A stretch of DNA of 64,000 nt from Polaromonas sp. JS666 (GCF_000013865.1 NC_007948.1:4092001-4156000); one strand, 5' to 3'; shown: positions 1 to 9,022, counted from the stretch's first letter. The notes: generated by a model from the letters alone, not told the origin. Numbers and translations: made by a program.

Positions 1-1
1 G

Positions 2-2089
2 CGGACAGGCCAGTCCGAGCCTTATGGGTTTCTCGTTGCCGGCATCAGCCCGCACCGTGCATTCGAAGACCGGTATCGAAGGTTCTTTCGGGCTACCGCG
101 GATCAGGTGGCGACCGTCATCGCCAATGCCCGTGCCTACGAGGCAGAAAAGACGCGGGCCGAGGCCCTGACCGAGACCGATCGGGCCAAGACCGCCTTCT
201 TCAGCAACGTCAGCCACGAGTTCAGGACCCCCCTCACGCTCCTGCTCGGACCGCTGGAGACGCTGCTTGCCGAGCGCGAGCTTGGTGCCGAGGCGCGGGA
301 TCGGCTGCTCCAGATGCAGCGCAACGCGTTGCGCCTGCTGCGCCTGGTGAATGCGCTGCTCGATTTCTCGCGCATGGAGGCCGGGCGGCACTCCGCGCGG
401 TTCGCGCCGACCGACCTCGCACGCTACACCGCGGATCTGGCGAGCGCGTTTCGCTCGGCCATGGAAAAAGCCGGGCTCTCCTTTGCGGTGGAATGCCCGC
501 CGTTGCCGGCGCCGATCTACGTCGACCGCGACATGTGGGAGAAGATCGTCATGAATCTCCTCTCCAATGCGCTCAAGTTCACTTTCGAGGGCGGGGTGAG
601 CCTGCGCCTTGTTGCGGCGGATGGCGGCGCGCACCTGACGGTGAAGGACACGGGCTCGGGCATCCCCAGGAGCGAACTGCCGAAACTCTTTCAGCGGTTC
701 CACCGGGTGGAGGGCGCGCGCGCTCGCTCGCACGAAGGCACGGGCATCGGGCTTGCGCTGGTCCATGAGCTCGTCAAGCTGCACGGCGGCGAGATCCGCG
801 TCGCGAGCGACGAAGGCCAGGGTGCGGAATTCACGATCACGCTGCGCGGCGGGCGCAACCACCTGCCGCCGGAGCATGTCGTAGCAGAGTCCCCGGAGGC
901 CGCATCGGTGGCGAGAAGCGCGTCGGCCTATCTCGACGAGGCGCTGCAATGGCTGCCTTATGAGTCGCAGCCGATCGCCTCCGCTCCGGCAAGGAGCGGT
1001 GCTCGCGTGCTCGTCGCCGACGACAACCGTGACCTGCGGACCTTCCTCTCGAGCCTACTTGCGCCGCATTACGACGTGCAGGTGGTGGCCGACGGCCGCG
1101 AAGCGCTCGCCGCCATTCAGCAGAGAAAACCGGACCTCGTGCTGAGCGACGTGATGATGCCGAACCTCGACGGCCTGGGCCTGGTGCGGGCGCTGCGCGA
1201 GGATCCCGAAACGCGCACGCTGCCGGTGATTTTGCTGTCGGCGCGCGCGGGTCAGGAAGCCTCGCTCGAAGGCCTTTCCGCCGGCGCGGACGACTATCTC
1301 GCCAAGCCGTTCACGTCCCAGGAACTGCTCGCGCGGGTGCGCACGCACCTCACCATGGCACGAGCGCGCGATGAGCTGAACACGGAGCTCATGCACGCCA
1401 ACGAGGAACTGGAAGCGTTCAGCTACTCCGTGTCCCATGACTTGCGGGCGCCGCTGCGTGCAGTCAACGGATACACGCATCTGCTCGAGGAGGGCTACGC
1501 GACGCAGCTCGACGACGAAGGACGGCGGTTTCTTCGCGTGGTGCGGGAGGAAGCCGGCCGGATGGGGCAGCTGATCGACGACCTGCTCAATCTCTCGCGG
1601 ATCGCGAGAGCACAGCTCAGCCGGGACCCGGTCGATCTCTCCGCGCTTGCCCTGGCCGCCGGCGAAGAGCTGCAGCGCAAGGAACCCGAACGGCGGGTCA
1701 GCCTGCTGATCCAGGAAGGCCTCGTCGCCGGGGTGGATCGCCAGCTATTGCGCATTCTGTTTGACAATCTTCTCGGCAACGCGTGGAAATTCACGGTCAA
1801 GACCGGTGAACCGAGGATCGCGTTCGGAACGGAACAGCGCAATGGCAGCGAGGTATTTGTGGTGCGCGACAACGGAGCCGGCTTTGACATGGCTTACGCC
1901 AGCAAGCTGTTTCGGCCCTTTCAGCGACTCCACACCGAGAGCGAATTCCCTGGAACGGGGATCGGGCTCGCAACCGTTCGCCGGATCGTCGAACGCCACG
2001 GCGGCCGCGTGTGGGCAGAGGGCGCGCCAGGGCGCGGCGCGGCCGTCTTCTTCACGCTCCCGCCCGCGGCAATGGAAGGCCGGAGGTGA
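2..2089 (+). CDS. Hybrid sensor histidine kinase / response regulator, 5' end outside window
   Basis: The frame is already open at base 2, so the gene starts upstream; the GTG at 107 is probably internal. The visible product begins with what looks like the end of a GAF-type sensory domain. It continues with a HisKA H-box (SHEFRTP, His codon 215-217) and an ATPase domain with N-box NLLSNALKF and G-boxes DTGSGIP and GTGIGLAL. A receiver domain follows with phospho-acceptor Asp in LSDVMMP (codon 1148-1150). A second H-box (SHDLRAP, His codon 1436-1438) and a second ATPase domain (GNAWKF, DNGAGFD, GTGIGLAT) end the protein. No HPt or DNA-binding output domain is visible, so the second core may act as the output. 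It is a soluble signalling protein as far as seen; the ligand is unknown. Family assignment is secure, pathway is not. Confidence 0.93.
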   Translation, partial: RTGQSEPYGFLVAGISPHRAFEDRYRRFFRATADQVATVIANARAYEAEKTRAEALTETDRAKTAFFSNVSHEFRTPLTLLLGPLETLLAERELGAEARDRLLQMQRNALRLLRLVNALLDFSRMEAGRHSARFAPTDLARYTADLASAFRSAMEKAGLSFAVECPPLPAPIYVDRDMWEKIVMNLLSNALKFTFEGGVSLRLVAADGGAHLTVKDTGSGIPRSELPKLFQRFHRVEGARARSHEGTGIGLALVHELVKLHGGEIRVASDEGQGAEFTITLRGGRNHLPPEHVVAESPEAASVARSASAYLDEALQWLPYESQPIASAPARSGARVLVADDNRDLRTFLSSLLAPHYDVQVVADGREALAAIQQRKPDLVLSDVMMPNLDGLGLVRALREDPETRTLPVILLSARAGQEASLEGLSAGADDYLAKPFTSQELLARVRTHLTMARARDELNTELMHANEELEAFSYSVSHDLRAPLRAVNGYTHLLEEGYATQLDDEGRRFLRVVREEAGRMGQLIDDLLNLSRIARAQLSRDPVDLSALALAAGEELQRKEPERRVSLLIQEGLVAGVDRQLLRILFDNLLGNAWKFTVKTGEPRIAFGTEQRNGSEVFVVRDNGAGFDMAYASKLFRPFQRLHTESEFPGTGIGLATVRRIVERHGGRVWAEGAPGRGAAVFFTLPPAAMEGRR

Positions 2090-2258
2090 TTCGCAATCGA
2101 TATCGCCCGTCTGGGGTTGCAAGCAGACAGTCAGGGGCCAACGCAGTACCCAAGAAAATGCCGCATAACAAGTGGTTGCGGGGACGCACGAAACAGCAGC
2201 CTCATAACTTTATAGGTGCGATCTTCGCGCGCCCCTGAACCATGTTAGGGTACATGCA

Positions 2259-2987
2259 ATGACCGTCACGGAAAGCATCGACAAGTTCTGCGAGTACTTC
2301 GAACGCCAGTCTGCGGCAATTGGATGCGTCACGGTCTCAACGGCTAACGATGCTGACAGTAGCGCCGGAAGCGAATTTCGGTACAGGAAGGTTCTCTGTT
2401 TAACTGCGATTGACACACTAGCGGGGCTCAGATACCACAAGTCTGCCTACCCTCAGTTGTCCCGCCAGAATCGTGAGCGCTTCACTCGCTTCGTGAAGGA
2501 ACATGGATCATGGCCAGAAGGAGAGCTTGTGAGCCTGCCCTTTCTCCGAGACGAACTGAAAACACTAAAACTCCTTCATCGCCCGCTCGGCCAACACGTG
2601 ACCCAAAAGGTAGACGCACACTCTACGGACGACGGTGGATCATTGCTAGTCACTGAGATTGACGAACCTGCCGACGAACTGCTCGCGTTGGCTTCAACTG
2701 AGAAGGAAGAGGAAGCGATTCGCGATTATCAACACCGAGCCCTTCTTTATCGTTACCGCAACAGCCTAGTCCACGAGTCTCGCGAGCCCGGTATGGCCAT
2801 GGAAGTATTTCCTACGTCTGGCGCGCCCTACTACCACGGCTATATTGGCGACCCGAATTGGTATCTTGCATATCCACCACCTCTCTTCACGCTTCTGCTT
2901 CAACGGGCCATTGCTAGTTTTCGTACGTATCTATCGACAAATTCTATCGACCCATATGCACTCGTCGAAGACCAAGCGCGCTGGTGA
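2259..2987 (+). CDS. Unrecognised protein with a HEPN-like RNxxxH motif
   Basis: A 242-residue protein that I do not recognise. It is acidic, largely helical in character, and has no signal peptide or membrane segment. Residues 167-172 read RNSLVH (bases 2757-2774), which fits the Rx4H motif of HEPN ribonucleases and of related non-catalytic domains. It lies in a long mid-protein helix-like stretch (YQHRALLYRYRNSLVHE), as in HEPN folds. Base composition is clearly less GC-rich than in flanking genes, which suggests horizontal acquisition. It lies 114 bp upstream of a second unknown gene on the same strand and may form a two-gene unit. The HEPN call rests on one motif. The ATG at 2259 has no strong Shine-Dalgarno sequence. 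Confidence 0.75.
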   Translation: MTVTESIDKFCEYFERQSAAIGCVTVSTANDADSSAGSEFRYRKVLCLTAIDTLAGLRYHKSAYPQLSRQNRERFTRFVKEHGSWPEGELVSLPFLRDELKTLKLLHRPLGQHVTQKVDAHSTDDGGSLLVTEIDEPADELLALASTEKEEEAIRDYQHRALLYRYRNSLVHESREPGMAMEVFPTSGAPYYHGYIGDPNWYLAYPPPLFTLLLQRAIASFRTYLSTNSIDPYALVEDQARW

Positions 2988-3101
2988 CATGTGCCCTTTA
3001 CAGGGACTCCCCGAGAAGTCAAGTAACGGTACTCAATTGATATTCCTAGGTGACGGGTTTCCTGCGCTGGCGTGAGGTGAAGCGGCGGAACCTACCCAAT
3101 C

Positions 3102-3848
3102 ATGACTGGGCAACCTATTCAGCGTTTTCTTAGCTACGGGGCCGAGCTTGCCGGGTTATCGGTCGGATATACCGCGGAGTTTTTTGAGACGGTTCCGCCC
3201 GGTGCGGGAGAGCTAATCGCACCGAGCGTCGCAATCGTTATCAAAGAGGTCACAGCTCGACTTCTCTCACCTCGTGAACGGATTCGTATCGATGCCGCGA
3301 CAGATGTCGCCACCTACCGAATTAGCTCCAGACTGCTCGCTGGACATATATGTCGTTCTGATGGCTTCTTCGATAACATGGAGTATCGTGGCTCCCCCAG
3401 TCAAGAACTCTTAGAGGCCGTCCTGCTCAAGGCCCGCGATTCCTTCGAGGAGAAGAAGGTTCGCCATCTGGGGCTTTTTTACGCGAATCTCGTCTTTACC
3501 GACTACGTGTCGCCGCAAACTGCACACCTTTTACTCAAGCAGTTGGAGCGACTCAGCTACAGGCAGCTATGCCTTATTGCTCTCGTCGGGGCAAAGGAGT
3601 CTCTTGATACAGAACCGCTGCGCCGACCTAATCACAGCGATCCTGAACTCGAGGCACTAAAGCGCGAAGAGATGGATCTTCATTCAACGGATCTGGGAAC
3701 GATTGGTCTTCTTTCGGGTACAGCATGGGTAGATCAGCTCAGTATGCTCGGAAAGGTAATGTACGACCTTGCCGGACTTGAAGAAGTCTCTGTGGCCGAC
3801 AAAGCTGCTCTTGAGGAAACTATCGAATCACTAAAGCATTCGACGTGA
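3102..3848 (+). CDS. Unrecognised protein, partner of the preceding low-GC gene
   Basis: A 248-residue protein of unknown function with no motif I can name. It starts with a glycine-rich stretch (residues 12-35) and continues as a predicted helical protein containing a leucine-rich segment (HLLLKQLERLSYRQL) in the middle. There is no signal peptide or clear transmembrane segment, so it is probably cytoplasmic. Codon usage and GC resemble the gene at 2259-2987 and differ from the neighbouring transporter and kinase genes, so both probably arrived together. A strong hairpin with T-tract lies about 90 bp downstream and would end transcription from this side too. The start codon is the first in frame; the region upstream lacks a good ribosome site. 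Confidence 0.7.
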   Translation: MTGQPIQRFLSYGAELAGLSVGYTAEFFETVPPGAGELIAPSVAIVIKEVTARLLSPRERIRIDAATDVATYRISSRLLAGHICRSDGFFDNMEYRGSPSQELLEAVLLKARDSFEEKKVRHLGLFYANLVFTDYVSPQTAHLLLKQLERLSYRQLCLIALVGAKESLDTEPLRRPNHSDPELEALKREEMDLHSTDLGTIGLLSGTAWVDQLSMLGKVMYDLAGLEEVSVADKAALEETIESLKHST

Positions 3849-3940
3849 ACCACACTGTCCCAGCCACGCGCGGAACTGAAGACTACACGCAAAGTCGCGC
3901 CCTTTAGTGTCAACTTATTCAGGACGGGTCAACCACATGA

Positions 3941-3967
3941 AAAAAGCCCCGCGATGCGGGGCTTTTT
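3941..3967. terminator. Bidirectional Rho-independent terminator
   Basis: The sequence forms AAAAAGCCCCGC, a 3-base loop (GAT), then GCGGGGCTTTTT: a perfect 12-bp stem whose arms end in A and T runs. It lies between the convergent unknown gene (ends 3848) and gltL (ends 3986, minus strand), so it can terminate both transcripts. Confidence 0.9.
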
Positions 3968-3985
3968 GAACGCTGCGTAAGCTTT

Positions 3986-4723
3986 TCAGTGGGAAAGGAT
4001 CTTGTTGAGGAAATCCTTGGTGCGCGCCTGGCGGTTTTCGGGGTGGGCGAAGAACTCGTCTTTGGAGCAGTCTTCCAGAATCTTGCCGCCCACATCCATG
4101 AAAATCACGCGGCTGCCCACCTTGCGGGCAAAACCCATCTCGTGCGTGACCACCATCATGGTCATGCCTTCGACGGCCAGGCCCATCATGCAGTCCAGCA
4201 CCTCGCCGACCATTTCAGGGTCGAGCGCCGAGGTCGGTTCGTCGAACAGCATGGCAATCGGGTCCATGCTCAGCGCGCGGGCAATCGCCACACGTTGTTG
4301 CTGCCCGCCCGACAGCTGGCCCGGGAACTTGTCCTTGTGCGCCATCAGGCCCACGCGGTCCAGGTATTTCAAGCCATGCGCCGTCGCATCGGTCTGGTTG
4401 CGGCCCAGCACCTTGATCTGGGCCAAGGTCAGGTTTTCCGTCACGCTCAGGTGGGGAAACAGCTCGAAATTCTGAAACACCATGCCGACTCTAGAGCGCA
4501 GCTTGGGCAAGTCGGTCTTGGGATCATGCACCGCCTGGCCATCGACAAAAATCTGGCCCTTTTGAAAAGGTTCGAGTGCGTTGATGACTTTGATCAGCGT
4601 CGATTTGCCCGAGCCGGACGGACCGCAGACCACGACCACTTCGCCTTTTTTGATGCTGGTGCTGCAGTTGTTGAGCACCTGCACGGCACCGTACCATTTG
4701 GAAACTTCTTTGAGTTGAATCAT
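3986..4723 (-). CDS. gltL: Glutamate/aspartate ABC transporter ATP-binding protein
   Basis: A 245-residue ATPase that powers uptake of acidic amino acids through the GltJK permease at the inner membrane. Walker [10 protein letters not shown] is at residues 34-42, the ABC signature [15 protein letters not shown] in the middle, and Walker [12 protein letters not shown] follows with the switch His in VVTHEMGFA. Length and sequence match GltL/GlnQ-type polar amino acid ATPases closely. It is the last gene of the gltI-gltJ-gltK-gltL operon, 40 bp after gltK, and is followed at once by a strong terminator. Glutamate/aspartate specificity is inferred from the whole operon; a related acidic or polar amino acid remains possible. 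Confidence 0.95.
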   Translation of the reverse strand: MIQLKEVSKWYGAVQVLNNCSTSIKKGEVVVVCGPSGSGKSTLIKVINALEPFQKGQIFVDGQAVHDPKTDLPKLRSRVGMVFQNFELFPHLSVTENLTLAQIKVLGRNQTDATAHGLKYLDRVGLMAHKDKFPGQLSGGQQQRVAIARALSMDPIAMLFDEPTSALDPEMVGEVLDCMMGLAVEGMTMMVVTHEMGFARKVGSRVIFMDVGGKILEDCSKDEFFAHPENRQARTKDFLNKILSH

Positions 4724-4763
4724 CTTATTCTCCGGGGAGCCTTAACAAACTGTTATCGAACTG

Positions 4764-5432
4764 CTATCGAACAATGGCAATCTTGTTTTGCAGCTGCTTG
4801 ACGACATACGACAAGCCAAAACACATCACGAAATAAACCACGGCGGCCAGCAGGTAGGCCTCTTCGGGCCTGCCGTAAATCTTGCCGGCGGTTGTCAGGC
4901 CTTTGAGCAAATCATAGGCACCGATGGCGTAAACCAGCGAGGTGTCCTGAAACAAGATGATGGTCTGCGTCAGCAAAATCGGCACCATGTTGCGAAAGGC
5001 CTGCGGCAGCACCACCAGGCGCATGTTCTGGCCGTAGGTCATGCCCAGCGCCTGGCCGGCGTGGACCTGGCCGCGCGAAATGGACTGGATGCCGGCCCGC
5101 ATGATCTCGCTGAAATAAGCCGCTTCAAACGCAACGAAGGTGATGATGGCCGAGAGCTCGGCCCCGATCGGCCGCCCTATCAGCGTGGGCACCAGCAGGT
5201 AAAACCACAGGATCACCATCACCAGCGGTACGGAGCGCATGCCGTTGACGTAAAAGGTGGCCGGAAGCATCAGGAATTTGCGGCCGGACAGACGCATCAG
5301 CGCCAAAATGGTGCCGAAAATAATGCCGCCCAGGGTGGCGATCGCCGTCAGCTGGATGCTGAAGATGAAACCGTTCTTGACGAACCTGGAAATGATGTCC
5401 CAGTTCAGGAAACTCAGGTCGAGTCCAAGCAT
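4764..5432 (-). CDS. gltK: Glutamate/aspartate ABC transporter permease GltK
   Basis: A 222-residue inner-membrane permease of the HisM/GlnP family with about five hydrophobic segments. The EAA-type cytoplasmic loop is visible around the middle (GQVHAGQALGMTYGQ...LPQAFR), which docks the ATPase. The frame is open further upstream, but I chose the ATG at 5432 because it is preceded by GGAGG eight bases away. It also starts one base after the gltJ stop, and the protein then begins like family members (MLGLDLSFLNW). It pairs with GltJ to form the heteromeric channel and receives substrate from the periplasmic GltI. Confidence 0.94.
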   Translation of the reverse strand: MLGLDLSFLNWDIISRFVKNGFIFSIQLTAIATLGGIIFGTILALMRLSGRKFLMLPATFYVNGMRSVPLVMVILWFYLLVPTLIGRPIGAELSAIITFVAFEAAYFSEIMRAGIQSISRGQVHAGQALGMTYGQNMRLVVLPQAFRNMVPILLTQTIILFQDTSLVYAIGAYDLLKGLTTAGKIYGRPEEAYLLAAVVYFVMCFGLSYVVKQLQNKIAIVR

Positions 5433-5433
5433 G

Positions 5434-6156
5434 TCAGTGTCCTCCACCTGCGGTGCCGGCCACGATGTAGCCCGGAATCTGCACTTTCTTTTCAATGAAA
5501 GCCATGATCCGGTTGACGGTAAAGGCCGACACGGCGTACAGCGCCGTCACGGCCAGATAAATCTCGACGCCCCGTGACGTTTCCTCCTGCGCCTGCATCG
5601 CAAACATCGTCAGCTCGGCAATCGACACGGCAAAAGCCACCGACGAGTTTTTCAGCAGGTTCATCGACTCGCTGGTCAGCGGCGGGATGATGATGCGAAT
5701 CGCCATCGGCAAAATCACATAGCGGTAGGTCTGGGCCGTCGTGAAACCCATGGCCATGCCGGCGTAGCGCTGGCCTCGCGGCAGCGCCTGGACACCGGCC
5801 CTGACTTGCTCGGCAATGCGTGCCGAGGTGAAAAACCCCAGCGCAAACACGACCAGCACAAAGCCTGGCAGGTCTCTCATCGCCGGAAACATCTTGGGTA
5901 TGACGAAATACCAGATGAAAATTTGAACCAGCAACGGAACGTTGCGAAAGACTTCAACCCAGACATTGGCCAGCCGGACCAGCCAGGGGCTGTTGGGCAG
6001 GGTTCTGAGCGTGCCCATGATGCCGCCCATCACGATGGCAACGACCCAGGAACAGCCAGCGACGGACAGCGTCCAGCCCCAGGCGTCCATCATCCACTGC
6101 AGGTAAGTGCGCCCGCTCCCATCGTCATTCAAAAATACTTGCCAATCCCAGGTCAT
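5434..6156 (-). CDS. gltJ: Glutamate/aspartate ABC transporter permease GltJ
   Basis: A 240-residue polytopic permease beginning MTWDWQVFLNDDG, characteristic of GltJ. Several hydrophobic membrane segments flank the EAA loop (LPRGQRYAGMAMGFTTAQ). It forms the translocation channel with GltK. It is separated from gltI by 114 bp that hold a hairpin, and it is translationally close-coupled to gltK (stop and next start one base apart). The family assignment is clear from length and sequence; substrate is inferred from the operon. Confidence 0.95.
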   Translation of the reverse strand: MTWDWQVFLNDDGSGRTYLQWMMDAWGWTLSVAGCSWVVAIVMGGIMGTLRTLPNSPWLVRLANVWVEVFRNVPLLVQIFIWYFVIPKMFPAMRDLPGFVLVVFALGFFTSARIAEQVRAGVQALPRGQRYAGMAMGFTTAQTYRYVILPMAIRIIIPPLTSESMNLLKNSSVAFAVSIAELTMFAMQAQEETSRGVEIYLAVTALYAVSAFTVNRIMAFIEKKVQIPGYIVAGTAGGGH

Positions 6157-6218
6157 GGTGACTCCGCCAAAAATAAGTTTTGTTTTTATCGCGTTGTTTT
6201 ACTCTGGAGCAAACAACA

Positions 6219-6248
6219 AACCCCGCCAGAAAAGTCGCAGGCGGGGTT
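6219..6248 (-). terminator. Intra-operon hairpin between gltI and gltJ
   Basis: Minus-strand RNA would form a 9-bp stem, AACCCCGCC paired with GGCGGGGTT, around a 12-base loop, followed by TGTTGTTT. It lies between gltI and gltJ. Such hairpins commonly act as a partial terminator or 3'-end stabiliser that keeps binding-protein mRNA more abundant than permease mRNA; that role is inferred here. Confidence 0.6.
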
Positions 6249-6270
6249 GGTTTTAACTCAACTGCCAGAA

Positions 6271-7167
6271 TTACTTTTTGGCGTAATCTTCCATGGGCTT
6301 GTCGTTAGGCGTTGCCCAAGCAGCCTTGGTGCTGTCGCTGGCTGGCAACCCAACGCGTACATTTTTCGGTGGAACAGGTTGCATGAGCCACTTGTCATAT
6401 ATTTTTGCCAGCTCGCCGGACTTGATCAGGTCCTTGATGGTGTCATCCGACAATTTTTTGAACGCCGGGTCATCTTTGCGCATCATGATGGCAATCGGCT
6501 CAACGCTCAGTACTTCACCGACGATCTTGAAGCCGGCGGGGTTCTTGGAGTTGGCGATGTTGCTGGCCAGGATGGAGCCATCCATGACAAATGCATCGGC
6601 ACGGCCGGACTCCAGCAGCAGAAAGCTGTCGGAGTGGTCTTTGCCGAAGACTTCCTTGAAGTCAATGCCGGTGGCGCGCTCGTTTTTGCGCAAGGTCTGG
6701 ACGGAGGTGGTGCCGGTGGTGGTGGCCACGCTTTTGCCATTGAGCTGGGCGATAGACGTAATGCCTGAGTCGGCTTTCACCGCAATGCGAACCTCTTCAA
6801 CAAAGGTGGTCACAGCAAACGCAACATCTTTTTGGCGCGTCGCATTATTGGTGGTGGAGCCGCACTCAATATCGACCGTGCCGTTTTGCACCAGGGGAAT
6901 GCGGTTTTGCGATGTCACCGGCAGGTATTTCACTTCCAGTTTCTTGCCTACCGTTTTTTCGAGTCTGGCCAGAATGCGCTGACACACGTCAACGTGGTAA
7001 CCGGCGTACTTGCCGTCACCGAGGGTAAAGGAAAGACCGGACGAGTCGCGCACCCCCATGGTCACCACGCCTGAGGCCTTGACCTTGGCGATGGTGTCGT
7101 TCGCCTGGGCGATGGCACCGCCGGTTGCGAGCAAGGCGATGGACAGAGCGGCTAGTTTGAGTTTCAT
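6271..7167 (-). CDS. gltI: Periplasmic glutamate/aspartate-binding protein
   Basis: A 298-residue substrate-binding protein (family 3 / SBP_bac_3). A Sec signal peptide occupies about the first 22 residues, with a hydrophobic core and an A-x-A cleavage site near AIAQA. The mature part shows family motifs such as GVRDSSGLSFTLGDG and VDIECGSTTNNATR, closely like GltI. It captures glutamate/aspartate in the periplasm and delivers it to GltJK. AGGAGATTCC precedes the ATG as ribosome site. It is the first gene of the operon; the promoter should lie in 7168-7240, where AT-rich stretches (TAAAAT, TAGTAT) are present but no convincing -35/-10 pair was fixed. Confidence 0.95.
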   Translation of the reverse strand: MKLKLAALSIALLATGGAIAQANDTIAKVKASGVVTMGVRDSSGLSFTLGDGKYAGYHVDVCQRILARLEKTVGKKLEVKYLPVTSQNRIPLVQNGTVDIECGSTTNNATRQKDVAFAVTTFVEEVRIAVKADSGITSIAQLNGKSVATTTGTTSVQTLRKNERATGIDFKEVFGKDHSDSFLLLESGRADAFVMDGSILASNIANSKNPAGFKIVGEVLSVEPIAIMMRKDDPAFKKLSDDTIKDLIKSGELAKIYDKWLMQPVPPKNVRVGLPASDSTKAAWATPNDKPMEDYAKK

Positions 7168-7723
7168 GGAATCTCCTGTGTTGAAATGAAACGGTGAGTA
7201 GATACTATTTTAGAGAGCTGGATACAAGGCCATGCCTAGGTTTACCCGGCTCTCGCAGCGGCTCAGGCGGGACGGACACAGGGGACCGTGCCTGAAAATA
7301 CTGCCTTGAAAACCGCGGTACCAACGACGATTTCCCGGGCTTCCAAAATGGTGCATGTATAAAAATCCAGCGCTATCAATTTCATATGTAAGCAGTCTTT
7401 GTGCCACACCTTAGCCGGGCGTCCCTGATTTTTCAACCCGGGCGTGCAACGAGCGTCGAGGTGCGGAGCGGCAGCGGGCAACCCGCAGGACGGCCAGCCT
7501 CCAGACATCCTCATGCCACCAGGCGGCGCTGCATCCCGTTGGAAACCGGATGTTCCAGCGGGGTCCGGGATGCAGGGGCAGCAGAGCTTGGGAATTCGGT
7601 CATGGTCAAAATTCGAAGGTGACGCACTGTAAGTTTGCGGGTGCAAAAACACCAATGCTGTTTGAGTGGACAACTATGCATTTTATTTATAACCACTAAG
7701 GGTTGCTACCTAGTCCACCCAGG
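7168..7723. other. Intergenic region, no convincing gene
   Basis: These 556 bases separate the gltI start from the 3' end of the LysR gene. Open frames exist (for example minus strand 7263-7673) but have no ribosome site, no recognisable domain and odd composition. The part next to gltI is AT-rich and presumably carries the gltI promoter. Nothing else was recognised. Confidence 0.5.
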
Positions 7724-8686
7724 CTATCGGGTCGGCGGCTGGATTCCGCCCCGGCCCGCCGCCTTGTCCCGGGGGCCGGTTGAGGTCTGCAAATAGGTCC
7801 ACAGGGCCTGTGCATGGCTTTTGGCCGCCTCTTTGGATGTGGGCCGTGCGCGGTAGACGCGGACGTCCATGGTCATCTCCAGGTTACCGCCCGCGCTGAC
7901 CAGCTTTTTGGCCCGGAGTTCTTTCCTGACGGCACTGAGCGGCAAAAATGCGATGCCATGCCCCTCGAGCGCCATGGCCTTCAGGCCCTCGGCCATGTCG
8001 GTTTCATACACCCGGTCCAGGTGAATCGCGGTACTGGACTGCTTGAGGATCAGGTCGACCACCCGCCCCAGATAGGCGCCGGGCGCGTAGCCCAGGTAGG
8101 GCAAAGGCTGCCCGGCCCGCCCCGGCAGGCTGAACTCGGGCTCGCCGGCGGCATTGGCCTTCACAAACGGCGCGAGCACTTCCTGGCCCAGCGTCACCAT
8201 TTCATAGCGCTCGGGGTCCAGCTGGAAAGGCTGGGAGTCATGGTGGTAGGCGATCAGCAGGTCGCAACTGCCCTCCACCAGCCGCAACACCGCGTCATGC
8301 ACGTTGAGCGCGATCAGCCGGCTCTTGATCGGCCCGAACTTCTCGCGCAGGCTGCTGACCCACGCCGGGAAGAAGGTAAAGGCCAGCGTATGCGGCACAG
8401 CGAACTCGATGACATCCTGCCCGGCCGAGGTATGGCCGCGCAGCATGGCGCGGGTGGACTGCAGACCCTGCAGCATTTCCAGCGACTGGCTGTACAGCGT
8501 CTCGCCGGCCGGCGTCAGGCGCGTGGGATAGGAGCTTCTGTCAACCAGGTCGGTGCCGGCCCAGGCTTCGAGCGCCTGGATGCGCCGCGAAAAGGCCGGC
8601 TGGGTCACATGACGCAGTTGGGCCGAGCGGCTGAAACTGCGGGTTTCAGCAAGACTGACGAAATCTTCCAGCCATTTGGTTTCCAT
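7724..8686 (-). CDS. LysR-family transcriptional regulator, HypT-like
   Basis: A 320-residue LysR-type regulator. The N-terminal winged helix-turn-helix is at residues 1-60 (VTQPAFSRRIQALE as recognition region), followed by a LysR substrate-binding domain to about residue 300. The N-terminus METKWLEDFVSLAETRSFS resembles the HypT/YjiE group more than standard LysR proteins. Its position beside gltIJKL and pointing at it suggests, but does not prove, a regulatory link. A possible 62-codon ORF ends four bases before its ATG. Effector unknown. Confidence 0.9.
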   Translation of the reverse strand: METKWLEDFVSLAETRSFSRSAQLRHVTQPAFSRRIQALEAWAGTDLVDRSSYPTRLTPAGETLYSQSLEMLQGLQSTRAMLRGHTSAGQDVIEFAVPHTLAFTFFPAWVSSLREKFGPIKSRLIALNVHDAVLRLVEGSCDLLIAYHHDSQPFQLDPERYEMVTLGQEVLAPFVKANAAGEPEFSLPGRAGQPLPYLGYAPGAYLGRVVDLILKQSSTAIHLDRVYETDMAEGLKAMALEGHGIAFLPLSAVRKELRAKKLVSAGGNLEMTMDVRVYRARPTSKEAAKSHAQALWTYLQTSTGPRDKAAGRGGIQPPTR

Positions 8687-8690
8687 AGAC

Positions 8691-8879
8691 CTAGCGACCG
8701 CAGTTGGACGCGCCCGAGTGGGCCGTCATGGTGTGCGCTGGCAAGGCGCGACGAGGCAGCAGGCACTTGCCTGCAAGGAGAAGCAACGCTGCCAGCGTGC
8801 GCCAGGACGGCTCAATCGGGCGTGTAGCGCTCTCAACCAAACGGCGAGGTTGTTCAAAGTCACTGGTGTGGTTGCTCAT
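8691..8879 (-). CDS. Possible small upstream ORF preceding the LysR gene
   Basis: A 62-codon frame whose TAG stop lies four bases before the ATG of the LysR gene (TAGGTCTATG), with GGAG five bases before its own ATG. The product has a short hydrophobic stretch (LAALLLLAG) followed by basic residues, and no recognised domain. The close spacing would permit translational coupling. It could equally be a non-coding leader with a chance frame. The rest of 8880-9074 shows no gene. Confidence 0.3.
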   Translation of the reverse strand: MSNHTSDFEQPRRLVESATRPIEPSWRTLAALLLLAGKCLLPRRALPAHTMTAHSGASNCGR

Positions 8880-9022
8880 GCAAGCTCCAAAAGGCGATCA
8901 AGCGGTCAACTACGGCCGCTAGGTCCTTGGATTATGCGAGCCCGGCCGGCACCCGGCGCTACGGGGATTCCCATGGGCCCCGGCGCCCGGAGGGGTGGCG
9001 GGGTCTTGCGGATATGCAGTCA

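Noticed and set aside
3941..3967. Possible small RNA ending at this terminator
   Set aside because: No promoter-like or conserved structured sequence was seen upstream on either strand; the hairpin is explained as the shared terminator of two convergent units.
7263..7673. 136-residue minus-strand frame in the gltI-LysR spacer
   Set aside because: No ribosome site, no domain, low-complexity composition and conflict with the presumed gltI promoter.
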